Below, piece by piece: positions 34,636 to 42,431 of a DNA stretch of 64,000 bases. The stretch's first letter is position 1; each line of letters begins with the position of its first letter. The notes below the pieces were generated by a model. It was not told the DNA's origin and did not search any database. It saw only the letters and a list, made by a program, of their open reading frames with translations. The DNA comes from Phycisphaerae bacterium (GTDB lineage: Bacteria; Planctomycetota; Phycisphaerae; UBA1845; Fen-1342): positions 278,628 to 342,627 of the forward strand of contig JAUIEC010000004.1 in the NCBI GenBank assembly GCA_030428945.1, read 5' to 3'. The translations under genes were made by a program, and so were the position numbers.

Positions 34636-35420
34636 GGCTGCTTCTCCGTATCGCTCTCCGGGCCTGGTGCCCGGAATTCCAGTCTGGCCTGGTCGGCGTA
34701 CCAGTGCAGTTGCGAAGCGACCCCGATCAGGACGTCGAGTTCGCGGACGCTCATTTCGACCCGCCCGAAGATCCGCCGCAGGGCGAAACGCAGGTGCTCG
34801 GAAGTCTGCTGGCGGCTGAAGAACCCGATGCGATCGAGGGCATCGAAGAGTTTCTCGTACAGGACGCGTTTCTGCTCGTCGCGGGCCGGATCGGGTGGCC
34901 CGTCGGACACGGTCGGACCCCGGGATGCGCCGTGCAGGTCGTAGCAGACCACCAGCACCGCGGCGGCCAGGTTCAGCACCGGGTAGCTTCCGGCGGCTTC
35001 GATTTCCAGGACCCGGTCGAAACAGAGTACCTCATGCTTGAGCAATCCGCGATCTTCCGGGCCGAACGCGATCGCGACCGGCCCGCCGGCCGCCACCTGC
35101 GTGACGCGGCGGGCGGCGGCCCGGGAGGACTCGGCCGCCTGGTCGCGCTGGGCGCCCTTCTTGCCCGTCGCGGCGTAGGTCAGCACGCAGCCGTCGAGGG
35201 CCTCCTCGATGGTCGGCACGATGCGGGCCCGGGTCAGCAGGTGCTTGCCGCGCATCGCGAAGGCCCGGGCCTGTTCATCGGCCGGATCGCAATCGGGGGC
35301 CACCAGGACCAGTTGCGAGAGTCCCATGTTGGCCATCGCCCGGCAGGCGGCGCCGAGGTTGAGCGGTCCCTGGGTGCGGACGAGCACGATGCGAACCTGA
35401 TCCAGCGAGGCAGCGGACAC
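34632..35420 (-). CDS. SpoU/TrmH-family RNA 2'-O-methyltransferase, TrmJ-like
   Basis: 262 residues from GTG 35420, seven bases after GAGGA. The N-terminal knotted domain has VLVRTQGPLNLGAACRAMANMGLSQLVLVAPDCD (motif 1), AIAFGPEDRGL (motif 2) and SYPVLNLAAAVLVVCYDL (motif 3). A helical C-terminal extension (LYEKLFDALDRIGFFSRQQTSEHLRFALRRIFGR) is characteristic of TrmJ, which methylates nucleotide 32 of tRNA. It lies in a minus-strand cluster with rsmG, manA and a comEA-like gene. Confidence 0.88.
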   Translation of the reverse strand: MSAASLDQVRIVLVRTQGPLNLGAACRAMANMGLSQLVLVAPDCDPADEQARAFAMRGKHLLTRARIVPTIEEALDGCVLTYAATGKKGAQRDQAAESSRAAARRVTQVAAGGPVAIAFGPEDRGLLKHEVLCFDRVLEIEAAGSYPVLNLAAAVLVVCYDLHGASRGPTVSDGPPDPARDEQKRVLYEKLFDALDRIGFFSRQQTSEHLRFALRRIFGRVEMSVRELDVLIGVASQLHWYADQARLEFRAPGPESDTEKQP

Positions 35421-35431
35421 CGCCGGTTCCT

Positions 35432-36139
35432 CTACAGCGGGCGTTTGCGGGCGGCCCCGGGCGAGCGTGGCAGCCTGCGCGAGAGAGGCCCGGTCTTCTG
35501 GTAGACGACGACGACCCGCTCGCCGTGCGGATCGGGCAGGCTGTACTCGGAATAGCCGATGCTCTCGAGCGAGCAGACGCGGGCCGCCTGGGTGGCCTGG
35601 TCGACTTCGCCGCGGGCCCCGTCGACGCTCTTCATGAACAGGCACTGCCCGCCGACGGCGACGAAGCCGGCCGCGTACTCGCACAGGAACGGCAGCGCGC
35701 CGAGGGCCCGCGAGACGACGACGTCAAACCGCTCGCGCAGTTCCGGTTCGTGCCCGCGCGTTTCGGCCCGGCCCCACACGGCGGTGACGTTCGGGAGTTC
35801 CAGGCTGGCGATGATCCGTTCGGCGGCGGCAACCTTCTTGCGGGTCGCGTCGAGCAGCGTGACCTGGACGTCCGGCATGGCGATCGCGAGCGGGATGCCG
35901 GGGATGCCGGGCCCGCTGCCGAGATCCAGGATCGTCCGGGGTCGTGGTTCGGCCTGCAGCAGGGGCAGCAGGCCGAGGCTGTCGCAGATGTGCAGCGGCC
36001 AGGCCCGTTCGAGTGTGCGGATCGCGGTCAGGTTGACCTTGCTGTTCTCTTCGAGCAGCACGGTCAGGAACCGTTCGAGCCGCGCGTGGACGTCGGGCGG
36101 GACGGCGAATCCGGCGGTGGCCAGCGCGGTGTTGTCCAT
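35432..36139 (-). CDS. rsmG: 16S rRNA (guanine527-N7)-methyltransferase RsmG
   Basis: 235 residues. RsmG (GidB) methylates G527 in the 530 loop of 16S rRNA. The N-terminal helical part (LERFLTVLLEENSKVNLTAIR) leads to HICDSLGLLPLL, the SAM motif ILDLGSGPGIPGIPLAI, VTLLDATRKKVAAAERI, and VVVSRALGALPFL. The start ATG at 36139 is at the family position; the long upstream frame is antisense noise over manA. It ends 12 bases before the TrmJ-like gene starts and begins two bases after the manA stop. Confidence 0.94.
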   Translation of the reverse strand: MDNTALATAGFAVPPDVHARLERFLTVLLEENSKVNLTAIRTLERAWPLHICDSLGLLPLLQAEPRPRTILDLGSGPGIPGIPLAIAMPDVQVTLLDATRKKVAAAERIIASLELPNVTAVWGRAETRGHEPELRERFDVVVSRALGALPFLCEYAAGFVAVGGQCLFMKSVDGARGEVDQATQAARVCSLESIGYSEYSLPDPHGERVVVVYQKTGPLSRRLPRSPGAARKRPL

Positions 36140-36141
36140 CG

Positions 36142-37128
36142 TCAGAGCGCCTCGCGAGTCACGGTCACATCGAGCCAGTGCAGTGCATCGGTCACGCGCA
36201 GTTCCATCGCGCAGGCGGCCGGCAGAACGGCGACGTCGCCGGCCCGCAGCGGGCAGGCGTCGAGCGTGGCCGCGCCCGACAGCACGATCCAGACCCGCAT
36301 GTGCCCGGAATGCACCTGGTAGCGGCTGCCCACGCCCGCGGTGCATTGATCAAACTGGAAACGCGGGCAGGTCGTAATGCGATCCGCCTGCCAGGGCGAG
36401 GTGGCCGTGCGGCGAAGCTGCACGATGCTCTCTTCCGGCACGTCGTAGCGAATGTTGGCGAGGCCCTGCTCGATGTGCAGTTCGCGCGGGCGGCCGTCGA
36501 GCCCGACGCGGTCCCAGTCGTACAGGCGATAGGTCACGTCGGACGGAGTCTGCACTTCGGCGACGACGATGCCGCCGCCGAGCGCGTGCGGCGTGCCGCT
36601 GGGCAGATAGAAGCAGTCGCCGGCGGTGACGGCGCGGGCCCGGAGGAGGCCGGCCATCGCGGGCGTGTTGGCGGCGGCGGCCAGATCGTCGGGGCCGACG
36701 CCTTCGTTGAGGCCGATGTACATTTCGGCCCCGGGGTCGGCGTGCAGGACGTACCAGGCTTCGTGCTTGATGCCCGGCGCCCAGGCGGCGCTGTCGTCGC
36801 CGGCGGGTTTCGGATGCACCTGCAGGCTCAGGTTCTCGCGGGCGTCGAGGAACTTGATCAGCAGCGGGAAGCGCCCGTCGGCGAGCGCGGCCGTGCCGAG
36901 CAGATCGGGTCCCCATTGCGACACCAGGTCCGCGAGGGTGACGCCTTCGAGCGGGCCGGCGGCGACGACGGACTCGTGGCCGGGCAGGCTGACCGCTTCC
37001 CAGGACTCGCCGATCGGATCGGACCCGGGCAGCGGCTTGCCGAAGAGTTCCGCCAGGCGGCGGCCGCCCCACGGCTTCGGTTTGAAGAGCGGGCGGAGGA
37101 CGACCGGTTGCGGCGGCAGGCTGGCCAT
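36142..37128 (-). CDS. manA: mannose-6-phosphate isomerase, class I (cupin)
   Basis: 328 residues. The zinc enzyme interconverts fructose-6-phosphate and mannose-6-phosphate. Motifs are PKPWGGRRLAELFGKPLP, PIGESWEAVSLPGHES, FPLLIKFLDARENLSLQVHPKP with zinc ligands, GDCFYLPSGTPHALGGGIVVAEVQ with further ligands, and YRLYDWDR. Length and motifs match the short Bacillus-type ManA. The C-terminal cupin part is present but less conserved. It would supply mannose units for GDP-mannose and polysaccharides. The ATG shares one base with the upstream stop (TGATG). Confidence 0.93.
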   Translation of the reverse strand: MASLPPQPVVLRPLFKPKPWGGRRLAELFGKPLPGSDPIGESWEAVSLPGHESVVAAGPLEGVTLADLVSQWGPDLLGTAALADGRFPLLIKFLDARENLSLQVHPKPAGDDSAAWAPGIKHEAWYVLHADPGAEMYIGLNEGVGPDDLAAAANTPAMAGLLRARAVTAGDCFYLPSGTPHALGGGIVVAEVQTPSDVTYRLYDWDRVGLDGRPRELHIEQGLANIRYDVPEESIVQLRRTATSPWQADRITTCPRFQFDQCTAGVGSRYQVHSGHMRVWIVLSGAATLDACPLRAGDVAVLPAACAMELRVTDALHWLDVTVTREAL

Positions 37129-37484
37129 CAGGGGCGCTCCACGGATGCGGTGTTGCGAGGGAAGGTCAGCCAGGGGGCGAGTTTCTCGACGGTGCGCGGC
37201 CCGATGCGCGGCACGTCGTCGAGATCGGTCGGGCTGCGGAACGGGGCTCGAACACGGTGCCGGACGATGTAGCCGGCCAGTGTCGGTCCGACGCCGGGGA
37301 GGAGCATCAGTTCGGCCCGCGCGGCGGCGTTGGGGTTGATGCGATGCGCGGGCAGCGGTGTGGCGGCGGCGGTCGTTGGTTGCAGGCTGACGGCGAAGGT
37401 GGCGACGAGCAGCGCGGCGGCACCGGCGAGGGTCATGCGTTCGAGCGGTCCCGGAGCGCGACCCGCGGCGGGGGCTGAGGGCAT
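37128..37484 (-). CDS. ComEA-like helix-hairpin-helix protein
   Basis: 118 residues. A membrane or signal helix (residues about 17-40, MTLAGAAALLVATFAVSLQP) is followed by two helix-hairpin-helix motifs: INPNAAARAELMLLPGVGPTLAGYIVRHR and SPTDLDDVPRIGPRTVEKLAPWL. ComEA proteins bind incoming DNA in natural competence; many bacteria also use such domains in other DNA-related membrane proteins. No other competence gene is in the window. It overlaps manA by one base. Confidence 0.85.
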   Translation of the reverse strand: MPSAPAAGRAPGPLERMTLAGAAALLVATFAVSLQPTTAAATPLPAHRINPNAAARAELMLLPGVGPTLAGYIVRHRVRAPFRSPTDLDDVPRIGPRTVEKLAPWLTFPRNTASVERP

Positions 37485-37487
37485 CGG

Positions 37488-38981
37488 CTAACCCTCGCGC
37501 AACTCGGTGCGAAGGCTGTGGAGGGCCTGCAGGGTCGGGGTCGGTTTCTGGTCGTCGCGGAGCACGCCGCCGCCGGGAATGCCGACGGCGCCGGCGTCGG
37601 TCAGTCCGTAGGCGCAGACGCTGTCGACGTAGGGCTTGGACAGCGCCACGCGGGTGAAGTCGGTCAGCCAGGTCGCCTGGGTGGCTTCGTTCCAGGGGTC
37701 GGCCAGTTCGCCGCGCGGGCCGCGCTGCGTCGGTGCGCCGACGGCGGTCACCTGCAGCGGCTTGCCGAAGTTGGCCAGGCGGTCGATCAGGGCGCTGATC
37801 TGCAGGTGATCGCGCAGGTGGAAGCCGTCGCTGTCGATGCCGAACAGGAACTGCAGGCCGAGCGCGTCGAAGGGGATCCCGCTCTGGACCGCCATTTCGG
37901 CGTAGTAGAGCGGTGGGACGGTCGCGGTGTTGCTGGCGTAGTACTCGCCCCACGGCTGGACGATGTCGAGGACGACCTGGGCCCGCGGGTCGGTCTGCTT
38001 GGTGACCGTCGCGGCCATGCGGGTCAGGTCCATGATCTGTTCGAGCGTGAACGGGAAGACGCCGTCGGCGTGCAGTCCGCTGGCGACGACCCAGGTCGAG
38101 ACGCGTCCGGCGTAGCGCTGGACGGTGCGCTGGATGTGTTCGCGGGCGAACTCGGCGATGGCTTCGTAGTCGTTTTCCCAGATGTACAGCCAGTCCGGGA
38201 CGAAACGAACGCCGAAGTTCAGCAGCGGGCCACCGCGGAGGGTCAGGCCGGCCTTGCTGCACGACTTGACGATTCGGTCGGTCAGGTCGTAGCTGATTTC
38301 CTTTTCCTTCGGATGGATGTCACGCCAGACGAAGGGAACGCGGACGAAGTCGAACACCTCGGTCGCGCCGGCTCGGATTTCGAAGCCCTTCAGGTCGGCC
38401 GGCAGGGCCGCCCCGAGGAACCCGCGTGAAAAGCCGCCGGCGCTGCGTCGCCGGCCGAGGAAGACGGCGGCGTGAAAGCGGGTCATCAGGTCGGAAGCGC
38501 GACAGGCGATCGCCAGGGCTTCCTGGGCGATGCGGGCGACCTCGGCCGGATCATCCTGGGCCTGCAGGGCGGCGACGAACCGGTCGCGGGCCTGGTCGAC
38601 CAGGGCGGCGGTGTCTTCCATCCCGGGATAGTCGAACAGGCCCCACTCTTCACACTTGGCCGAGATCCGCAGCAGGCGGCTGCGGACGAACTCGAGGTGC
38701 AGGTTGTACGGTTCGTCGCGCTGCAGCAGGCGGGTGGTGTCGAGTTGCACGCACCCGACACCTTCGACCGGCCAGAGAGCGGCCAGTCCGATCGGATCGC
38801 TGGTGCGGGTCTGGCAGGTGATCGAGCCGTCTTCGACGCGGATTTCGCCTCGGACGGGGACTCCGTCGACGCCGACGAGATACGCGCCCGCGACCTCGAA
38901 AGGACCGTTCGGGAGTGCCTCCGCGAAATATGCAAAACTGAGCAAGGCGAGCGACCTCTCCGCGAACTTCCCGGCCTGCAA
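37488..38981 (-). CDS. GH10-like TIM-barrel protein lacking catalytic acids
   Basis: 497 residues. The C-terminal two thirds resemble family 10 glycoside hydrolases (xylanases): FDFVRVPFVWRDIHPKEKE, VKSCSKAGLTLRGGPLLNF, EHIQRTVQRYAGRVSTWVVASGLH, and a closing KPYVDSVCAYGLTDAG. The usual acid/base W-D-V-V-N-E is V-V-A-S-G-L-H here, and the nucleophile strand (normally T-E-L-D) reads QVTAVGAPTQ, so both glutamates appear lost. The N-terminal 170 residues hold a beta-rich region and no clear signal peptide. The start is uncertain; TTG 38981 opens the frame. It may bind rather than hydrolyse a glycan. Confidence 0.65.
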   Translation of the reverse strand: MQAGKFAERSLALLSFAYFAEALPNGPFEVAGAYLVGVDGVPVRGEIRVEDGSITCQTRTSDPIGLAALWPVEGVGCVQLDTTRLLQRDEPYNLHLEFVRSRLLRISAKCEEWGLFDYPGMEDTAALVDQARDRFVAALQAQDDPAEVARIAQEALAIACRASDLMTRFHAAVFLGRRRSAGGFSRGFLGAALPADLKGFEIRAGATEVFDFVRVPFVWRDIHPKEKEISYDLTDRIVKSCSKAGLTLRGGPLLNFGVRFVPDWLYIWENDYEAIAEFAREHIQRTVQRYAGRVSTWVVASGLHADGVFPFTLEQIMDLTRMAATVTKQTDPRAQVVLDIVQPWGEYYASNTATVPPLYYAEMAVQSGIPFDALGLQFLFGIDSDGFHLRDHLQISALIDRLANFGKPLQVTAVGAPTQRGPRGELADPWNEATQATWLTDFTRVALSKPYVDSVCAYGLTDAGAVGIPGGGVLRDDQKPTPTLQALHSLRTELREG

Positions 38982-39090
38982 ACCGGTAGTTTAGCTCAGG
39001 CCCACAGGCCGGACAACATCGGCCCGCGCCGCTTTGCCGGCACGGCGCGAATCGCTATCCTTCGCGAAATCCCCCGGAAGGAGTGACGCG

Positions 39091-39882
39091 ATGCGACTGG
39101 TCCGCTTTCAACAGGACGACGGCCCGCCGCGGGACGGCGTGCTGGACGAGAACGGGCAGGTCCGTCCGCTGCCCGGCGGCCCGTTCGGCGCCTGGGAACC
39201 GGAGGGCGCGGTGGTTCACGAGCCGCGACTGCTGGCGCCGCTGGCCCCCCCGAACATCTTCGCGATCGGGCGCAATTACGCCGCGCACGCCTCGGAGCTC
39301 GGCAACGAGGCGCCGGCCATCCCGCTGGTCTTTCAGAAGCCGACCACGACGGTGATCGGGCCCGGGGCGGCGATCGAACTGCCGGCCGGCGCACCGGAGC
39401 AGGTCGACTACGAGGCGGAACTGGCCGTGGTGATCGGGCGGACCGCGCGACGGGTCTCCGCGGCCGAGGCGGACGAGTACGTCCTGGGCTACACCTGCGC
39501 GAACGACATCACGGCCCGGGACTGCCAGCGGAACGAGAAGCAGTGGACGCGTGGCAAGGGGTTCGACACGTTCTGTCCGCTGGGTCCGTGGATCGTGCCG
39601 GCCGCTTCGGTGGATGCGGGCAACCTGCGGGTGGTCAGCCGGCTGAACGGTGCCGGGATGCAGGACGGGAACACGGGGCAGATGATCCACAGCGTTCCGG
39701 CGCTGGTGAGTTACCTGTCGCACCAGTTCACGCTGCTGCCGGGGACGCTGATCCTGACGGGTACGCCGGCCGGCGTCGGATCGGGTCGGACGCCGCCGGT
39801 GTTCCTGTCGGCGGGCGACCGGATCGAGGTCGAGATCGAGGGGATCGGGACGCTCGCGAATCCCGTGGTCGGCGGGGTTTAG
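39091..39882 (+). CDS. fumarylacetoacetate hydrolase family protein
   Basis: 263 residues. The FAH fold with a metal site: NIFAIGRNYAAHASELGNE, PTTTVIGPGAAIELP, the glutamates in VDYEAELAVVIG, GYTCANDITARDCQRNEKQWTRGKGFDTFCPLGPW, and LPGTLILTGTPAGVG. The family includes acylpyruvate hydrolases, oxaloacetate decarboxylases and catabolic hydratases, so the substrate is open. The ATG follows AAGGAG by eight bases. It diverges from the GH10-like gene. Confidence 0.92.
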   Translation: MRLVRFQQDDGPPRDGVLDENGQVRPLPGGPFGAWEPEGAVVHEPRLLAPLAPPNIFAIGRNYAAHASELGNEAPAIPLVFQKPTTTVIGPGAAIELPAGAPEQVDYEAELAVVIGRTARRVSAAEADEYVLGYTCANDITARDCQRNEKQWTRGKGFDTFCPLGPWIVPAASVDAGNLRVVSRLNGAGMQDGNTGQMIHSVPALVSYLSHQFTLLPGTLILTGTPAGVGSGRTPPVFLSAGDRIEVEIEGIGTLANPVVGGV

Positions 39883-40057
39883 GGCACCCGGGGGGCTGGC
39901 ACGGGAGCCCGCGGGCGGTTACTCTCTGGATGAGAAGGAAGATCTTTTTCGGAGTTGCGGGCAACGTCCTGGGGGGCGGCGCCGGCTCCATTCCCCAGGC
40001 ATCGTCGGCGTCCTCGCGCGGCAGGGCTGCCAGTTCGGTGCACCGAGACCACACACG
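39883..40057. other. rho leader region
   Basis: 175 bases without a gene. A hairpin CCTGGGG (about 39971-39977) with CCCCAGG (39996-40002) lies in the probable rho 5' leader. No T-tract follows it. Autogenous control of rho is known in E. coli, but I cannot show it here. Confidence 0.3.
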
Positions 40058-41284
40058 ATGAGCAGCGAGAAGGCCCCCGGCGGGGCCGGCAGCACGGAAT
40101 TGGCCGAAGGCGTCCTCGAGATCCAGGAGGATCGCAAGGCTTACCTGCGGAGCATGAAGCGTCACCTGGTCCCGCGAAGCGAGGATCCCGAGGTGCCGCG
40201 TGACCTGATCGCCAAGTTCGGGCTGCGGGGCGGCGAGCTGCTGCTGGGCCCGCAGAAGCCGGGCGGCGGCGGCGGTGGCGGCGGCGGCGGCAACAACCGG
40301 CGTCGTCGCGGTGGGCGCGGGCAGAATCAGCGGAACCAGCGCAAGCAGCATTCCGGGCAGCGGACGATGCGGCTCGCGGACGTGGTCGAGGTCAACGGCG
40401 TGCCGATCGACGAATGGCAGGCGCCGGCTCCGCTGCAGGACACGATCGCGATCGACCCCGATCAGCGGATCCGGTTCGACACGCCGGGTGGTCCGCCGTC
40501 GATGAAGATCGTCGAGCTGTTCACGCCGGTCGGTTTCGGGCAGCGGGCGCTGATCGTCGCGCCGCCGCGGACCGGCAAGACCACCCTGCTGCAGCAGATG
40601 GCTCACGGGATCACCACCAATCATCCCGATGTCTACATGATCGTCCTGCTGATCGACGAACGGCCGGAAGAGGTGACCGACATTCGCCGCAGCGTGCACG
40701 GCGAGGTGATCGCCTCGAGCAACGACCTGGACGTCGAGTCGCACGTGCGGGTCGCGCGGCTGACGATCGAACGGGCCCGGCGGCTGACCGAGTCGGGGCA
40801 CCAGATCGTGATCCTGCTGGACTCGATCACGCGGCTGGGTCGGGCGTTCAACAACTACGTCAAGGGCAGCGGTCGGACGATGACCGGCGGGCTGGACATC
40901 AAGGCCCTGCAGGAACCGAAGCAGGTCTTCGGCGCGGCGCGGAACATCGAGGGCGGCGGCTCGCTGACGATCATCGCGACGGCCCTGGTCGACACCGGCA
41001 GCCGGGCGGACGAGTTCATCTTCCAGGAGTTCAAGGGCACCGGGAACATGGAACTGGTGCTGAACCGGGAACTGGCGGACTACCGCATCTGGCCGGCGAT
41101 CGACCTGCAGCAGTCGGGGACGCGAAAGGAAGAGAAACTGCTGACCGAGGACGAGCTGACCAAATCGCACATGCTGCGGCGGCAGTTGCTGAACATGCCG
41201 ATGAACAAGCAGATCCCGTCGCTGGTCGAGAAGATGGAACGCCACAAGACGCTGGCGGAATTCCTCGGCAGTCTGCGGTCCTGA
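40058..41284 (+). CDS. rho: transcription termination factor Rho
   Basis: 408 residues, a hexameric RNA-dependent ATPase. The N-terminal RNA-binding part is interrupted by a glycine-rich stretch (ten glycines near residues 70-79) followed by an Arg/Asn/Gln-rich basic segment, a type of insertion seen in Rho of several high-GC phyla. Core motifs are [25 protein letters not shown] (Walker A), [32 protein letters not shown] (Walker B), and the R-loop/Q-loop region [21 protein letters not shown]. The insert occurs inside the cold-shock-like RNA-binding region and may add RNA affinity. Confidence 0.96.
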   Translation: MSSEKAPGGAGSTELAEGVLEIQEDRKAYLRSMKRHLVPRSEDPEVPRDLIAKFGLRGGELLLGPQKPGGGGGGGGGGNNRRRRGGRGQNQRNQRKQHSGQRTMRLADVVEVNGVPIDEWQAPAPLQDTIAIDPDQRIRFDTPGGPPSMKIVELFTPVGFGQRALIVAPPRTGKTTLLQQMAHGITTNHPDVYMIVLLIDERPEEVTDIRRSVHGEVIASSNDLDVESHVRVARLTIERARRLTESGHQIVILLDSITRLGRAFNNYVKGSGRTMTGGLDIKALQEPKQVFGAARNIEGGGSLTIIATALVDTGSRADEFIFQEFKGTGNMELVLNRELADYRIWPAIDLQQSGTRKEEKLLTEDELTKSHMLRRQLLNMPMNKQIPSLVEKMERHKTLAEFLGSLRS

Positions 41285-41288
41285 GGCC

Positions 41289-41849
41289 ATGCTGGGAATC
41301 GTCTCGGACACGCACGGGCAGCATGCCCGGCTGGCGCGGGCCCTGCGACTGCTGCGCGCGGCGGGCGCGACGCGGTTCGTCCACTGCGGCGACGTCGGCG
41401 GCCCGGCGGTGCTGGACGAGATGGCCCCCTACGCGGCGACGTTCGTCTGGGGCAACACCGACCTGCACGATGCCAGCCTGGTGCGGTACGCGCGGGGGCT
41501 GGGGCTGACCTGCCCCGACGAGCCGCCGGCCCGGCTGACGATCGGCGGGCGCCGCTGCCTGCTCTACCACGGACACGAACGCGATTTCGGACGACTGCTG
41601 CGACTGGCCGAGGATGACCCGCGGCTGTTCGCCAGCGAGTGTGACGCGGCCTACGTCTTCAGCGGCCACACGCACGAGGCGAGCGATCGCCGCCTGGGCG
41701 GCGTGCGGCTGATCAACCCCGGGGCCCTGCACCGGGCGCGAACGTACACCGTCGCGCTGCTCGATCCCGCAACGGACACGCTGTCGCACTGGGCGGTTCC
41801 GGATTCCGAGCACGGCGATTTGCAGCCCTATTCCGCAGTAAGCAAGTGA
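41289..41849 (+). CDS. metallophosphoesterase, YfcE/MJ0936 family
   Basis: 186 residues. The two-metal site ligands appear in order: GIVSDTHG, VHCGDVGG, VWGNTD, CLLYHGHERDFG, and YVFSGHTHEASDRR followed by LINPGAL. Small phosphodiesterases of this family hydrolyse model phosphodiesters; the physiological substrate is unknown. It begins four bases after rho. The last residues (AVSK) and the TGA stop are encoded by the first units of the octamer array at 41838. Confidence 0.9.
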   Translation: MLGIVSDTHGQHARLARALRLLRAAGATRFVHCGDVGGPAVLDEMAPYAATFVWGNTDLHDASLVRYARGLGLTCPDEPPARLTIGGRRCLLYHGHERDFGRLLRLAEDDPRLFASECDAAYVFSGHTHEASDRRLGGVRLINPGALHRARTYTVALLDPATDTLSHWAVPDSEHGDLQPYSAVSK

Positions 41850-41948
41850 CCAAGTAAGCACGTGAGCATGGGAGCCTGCGGACGCGGCGCCCTTCCGTGC
41901 CACCTGCCACCTGCCACCTGTTCCCTGTTCCCTGTCCCTGTTCCCTTC
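41838..41948. repeat. octamer array over a stop codon, followed by an inverted heptamer-like array
   Basis: Five octamers in register occupy 41838-41877: GTAAGCAA, GTGACCAA, GTAAGCAC, GTGAGCAT, GGGAGCCT. The stop of the upstream gene is the TGA of the second unit. From about 41897 to 41948, CCACCTG units followed by TTCCCTG units run in the opposite sense. Confidence 0.75.
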
Positions 41949-42076
41949 CCGAACCGTCGTGGTGGATCAAGCGCATTTCGGCGGATTGCGGCGAGAACTT
42001 TTTTGTCAAGGTCTTTTGCCGATGTGCGCGTTCGATGTGGAATCGAATCCGGCAGGAAAACTCCCGGAACGCGTTG

Positions 42077-42082
42077 TATACT
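42077..42082 (+). promoter_or_regulatory. -10 box of the structured RNA
   Basis: TATACT (five of six matches) preceded by TG, consistent with a strong promoter whose transcript would start near 42089. I see no good -35 at 17-base spacing (AGGAAA). Confidence 0.5.
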
Positions 42083-42088
42083 ATGGGT

Positions 42089-42352
42089 GTTGCTGAGCAA
42101 CAAACGGTCGTAACGTCTGTGCTGTTCGCTACGGGGGCATCGTTTTGCCTGAACCGTAAGCGCTGAAACCCGGGAGACCCAGCGGCTCGTCATTCCGTCG
42201 GAGGCGCCTTCGAGCGTTGGGGCGGAACCGACGCAGGTCACCCACCTTTACGGTCTCGGTTTCAGAGCAAACCCGCCCTCAACGGCAGAGGCGGATGTTA
42301 CTGCCACCTGCAGCGGGCACGATTCCACGTGGATCGGGCCCGCTGTTTTTTT
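42089..42352 (+). ncRNA. structured non-coding RNA or long leader RNA ending in a terminator
   Basis: No protein frame fits this stretch. Pairings that can be read are GTTGC/GCAAC (42089-42101), ACGGT/ACCGT (42104-42157), a 14-bp stem CTGAAACC+GAGACC (42163-42179) with GGTCTC+GGTTTCAG (42252-42265), an inner CGTCGG/CCGACG, CCGCC/GGCGG around 42272-42293, and the terminator. CGCTG (42161-42165) can alternatively pair with CAGCG (42180-42184), which excludes the long stem, so a switch is possible. It does not show RNase P, tmRNA, SRP, cobalamin or SAM-I signatures. A rod-like 6S-type RNA or a leader controlling the selenoprotein gene 80 bases downstream are both possible. Identity unknown. Confidence 0.6.
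42311..42352 (+). terminator. intrinsic terminator of the structured RNA
   Basis: CAGCGGGC (42311-42318) pairs with GCCCGCTG (42338-42345), followed directly by seven T residues (42346-42352). It lies 80 bases before the selenoprotein start. Confidence 0.88.
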
Positions 42353-42431
42353 CGGGCATCCTGCCTCGGAACGACCCGGTCCGGCCGTTCCGGCCGGGGG
42401 CCCGCGTCTCACGCTCGGGGAGAAACATGCG

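Noticed and set aside
42030..42056. tRNA-like T-loop (AATCGAATCCGG)
   Set aside because: There is no matching acceptor stem, D-arm or anticodon arm around it.
42089..42352. Assignment of this RNA as 6S, tmRNA, RNase P or a cobalamin or SAM riboswitch
   Set aside because: I could not find the conserved sequence blocks of those families. It is kept as an unassigned structured RNA.
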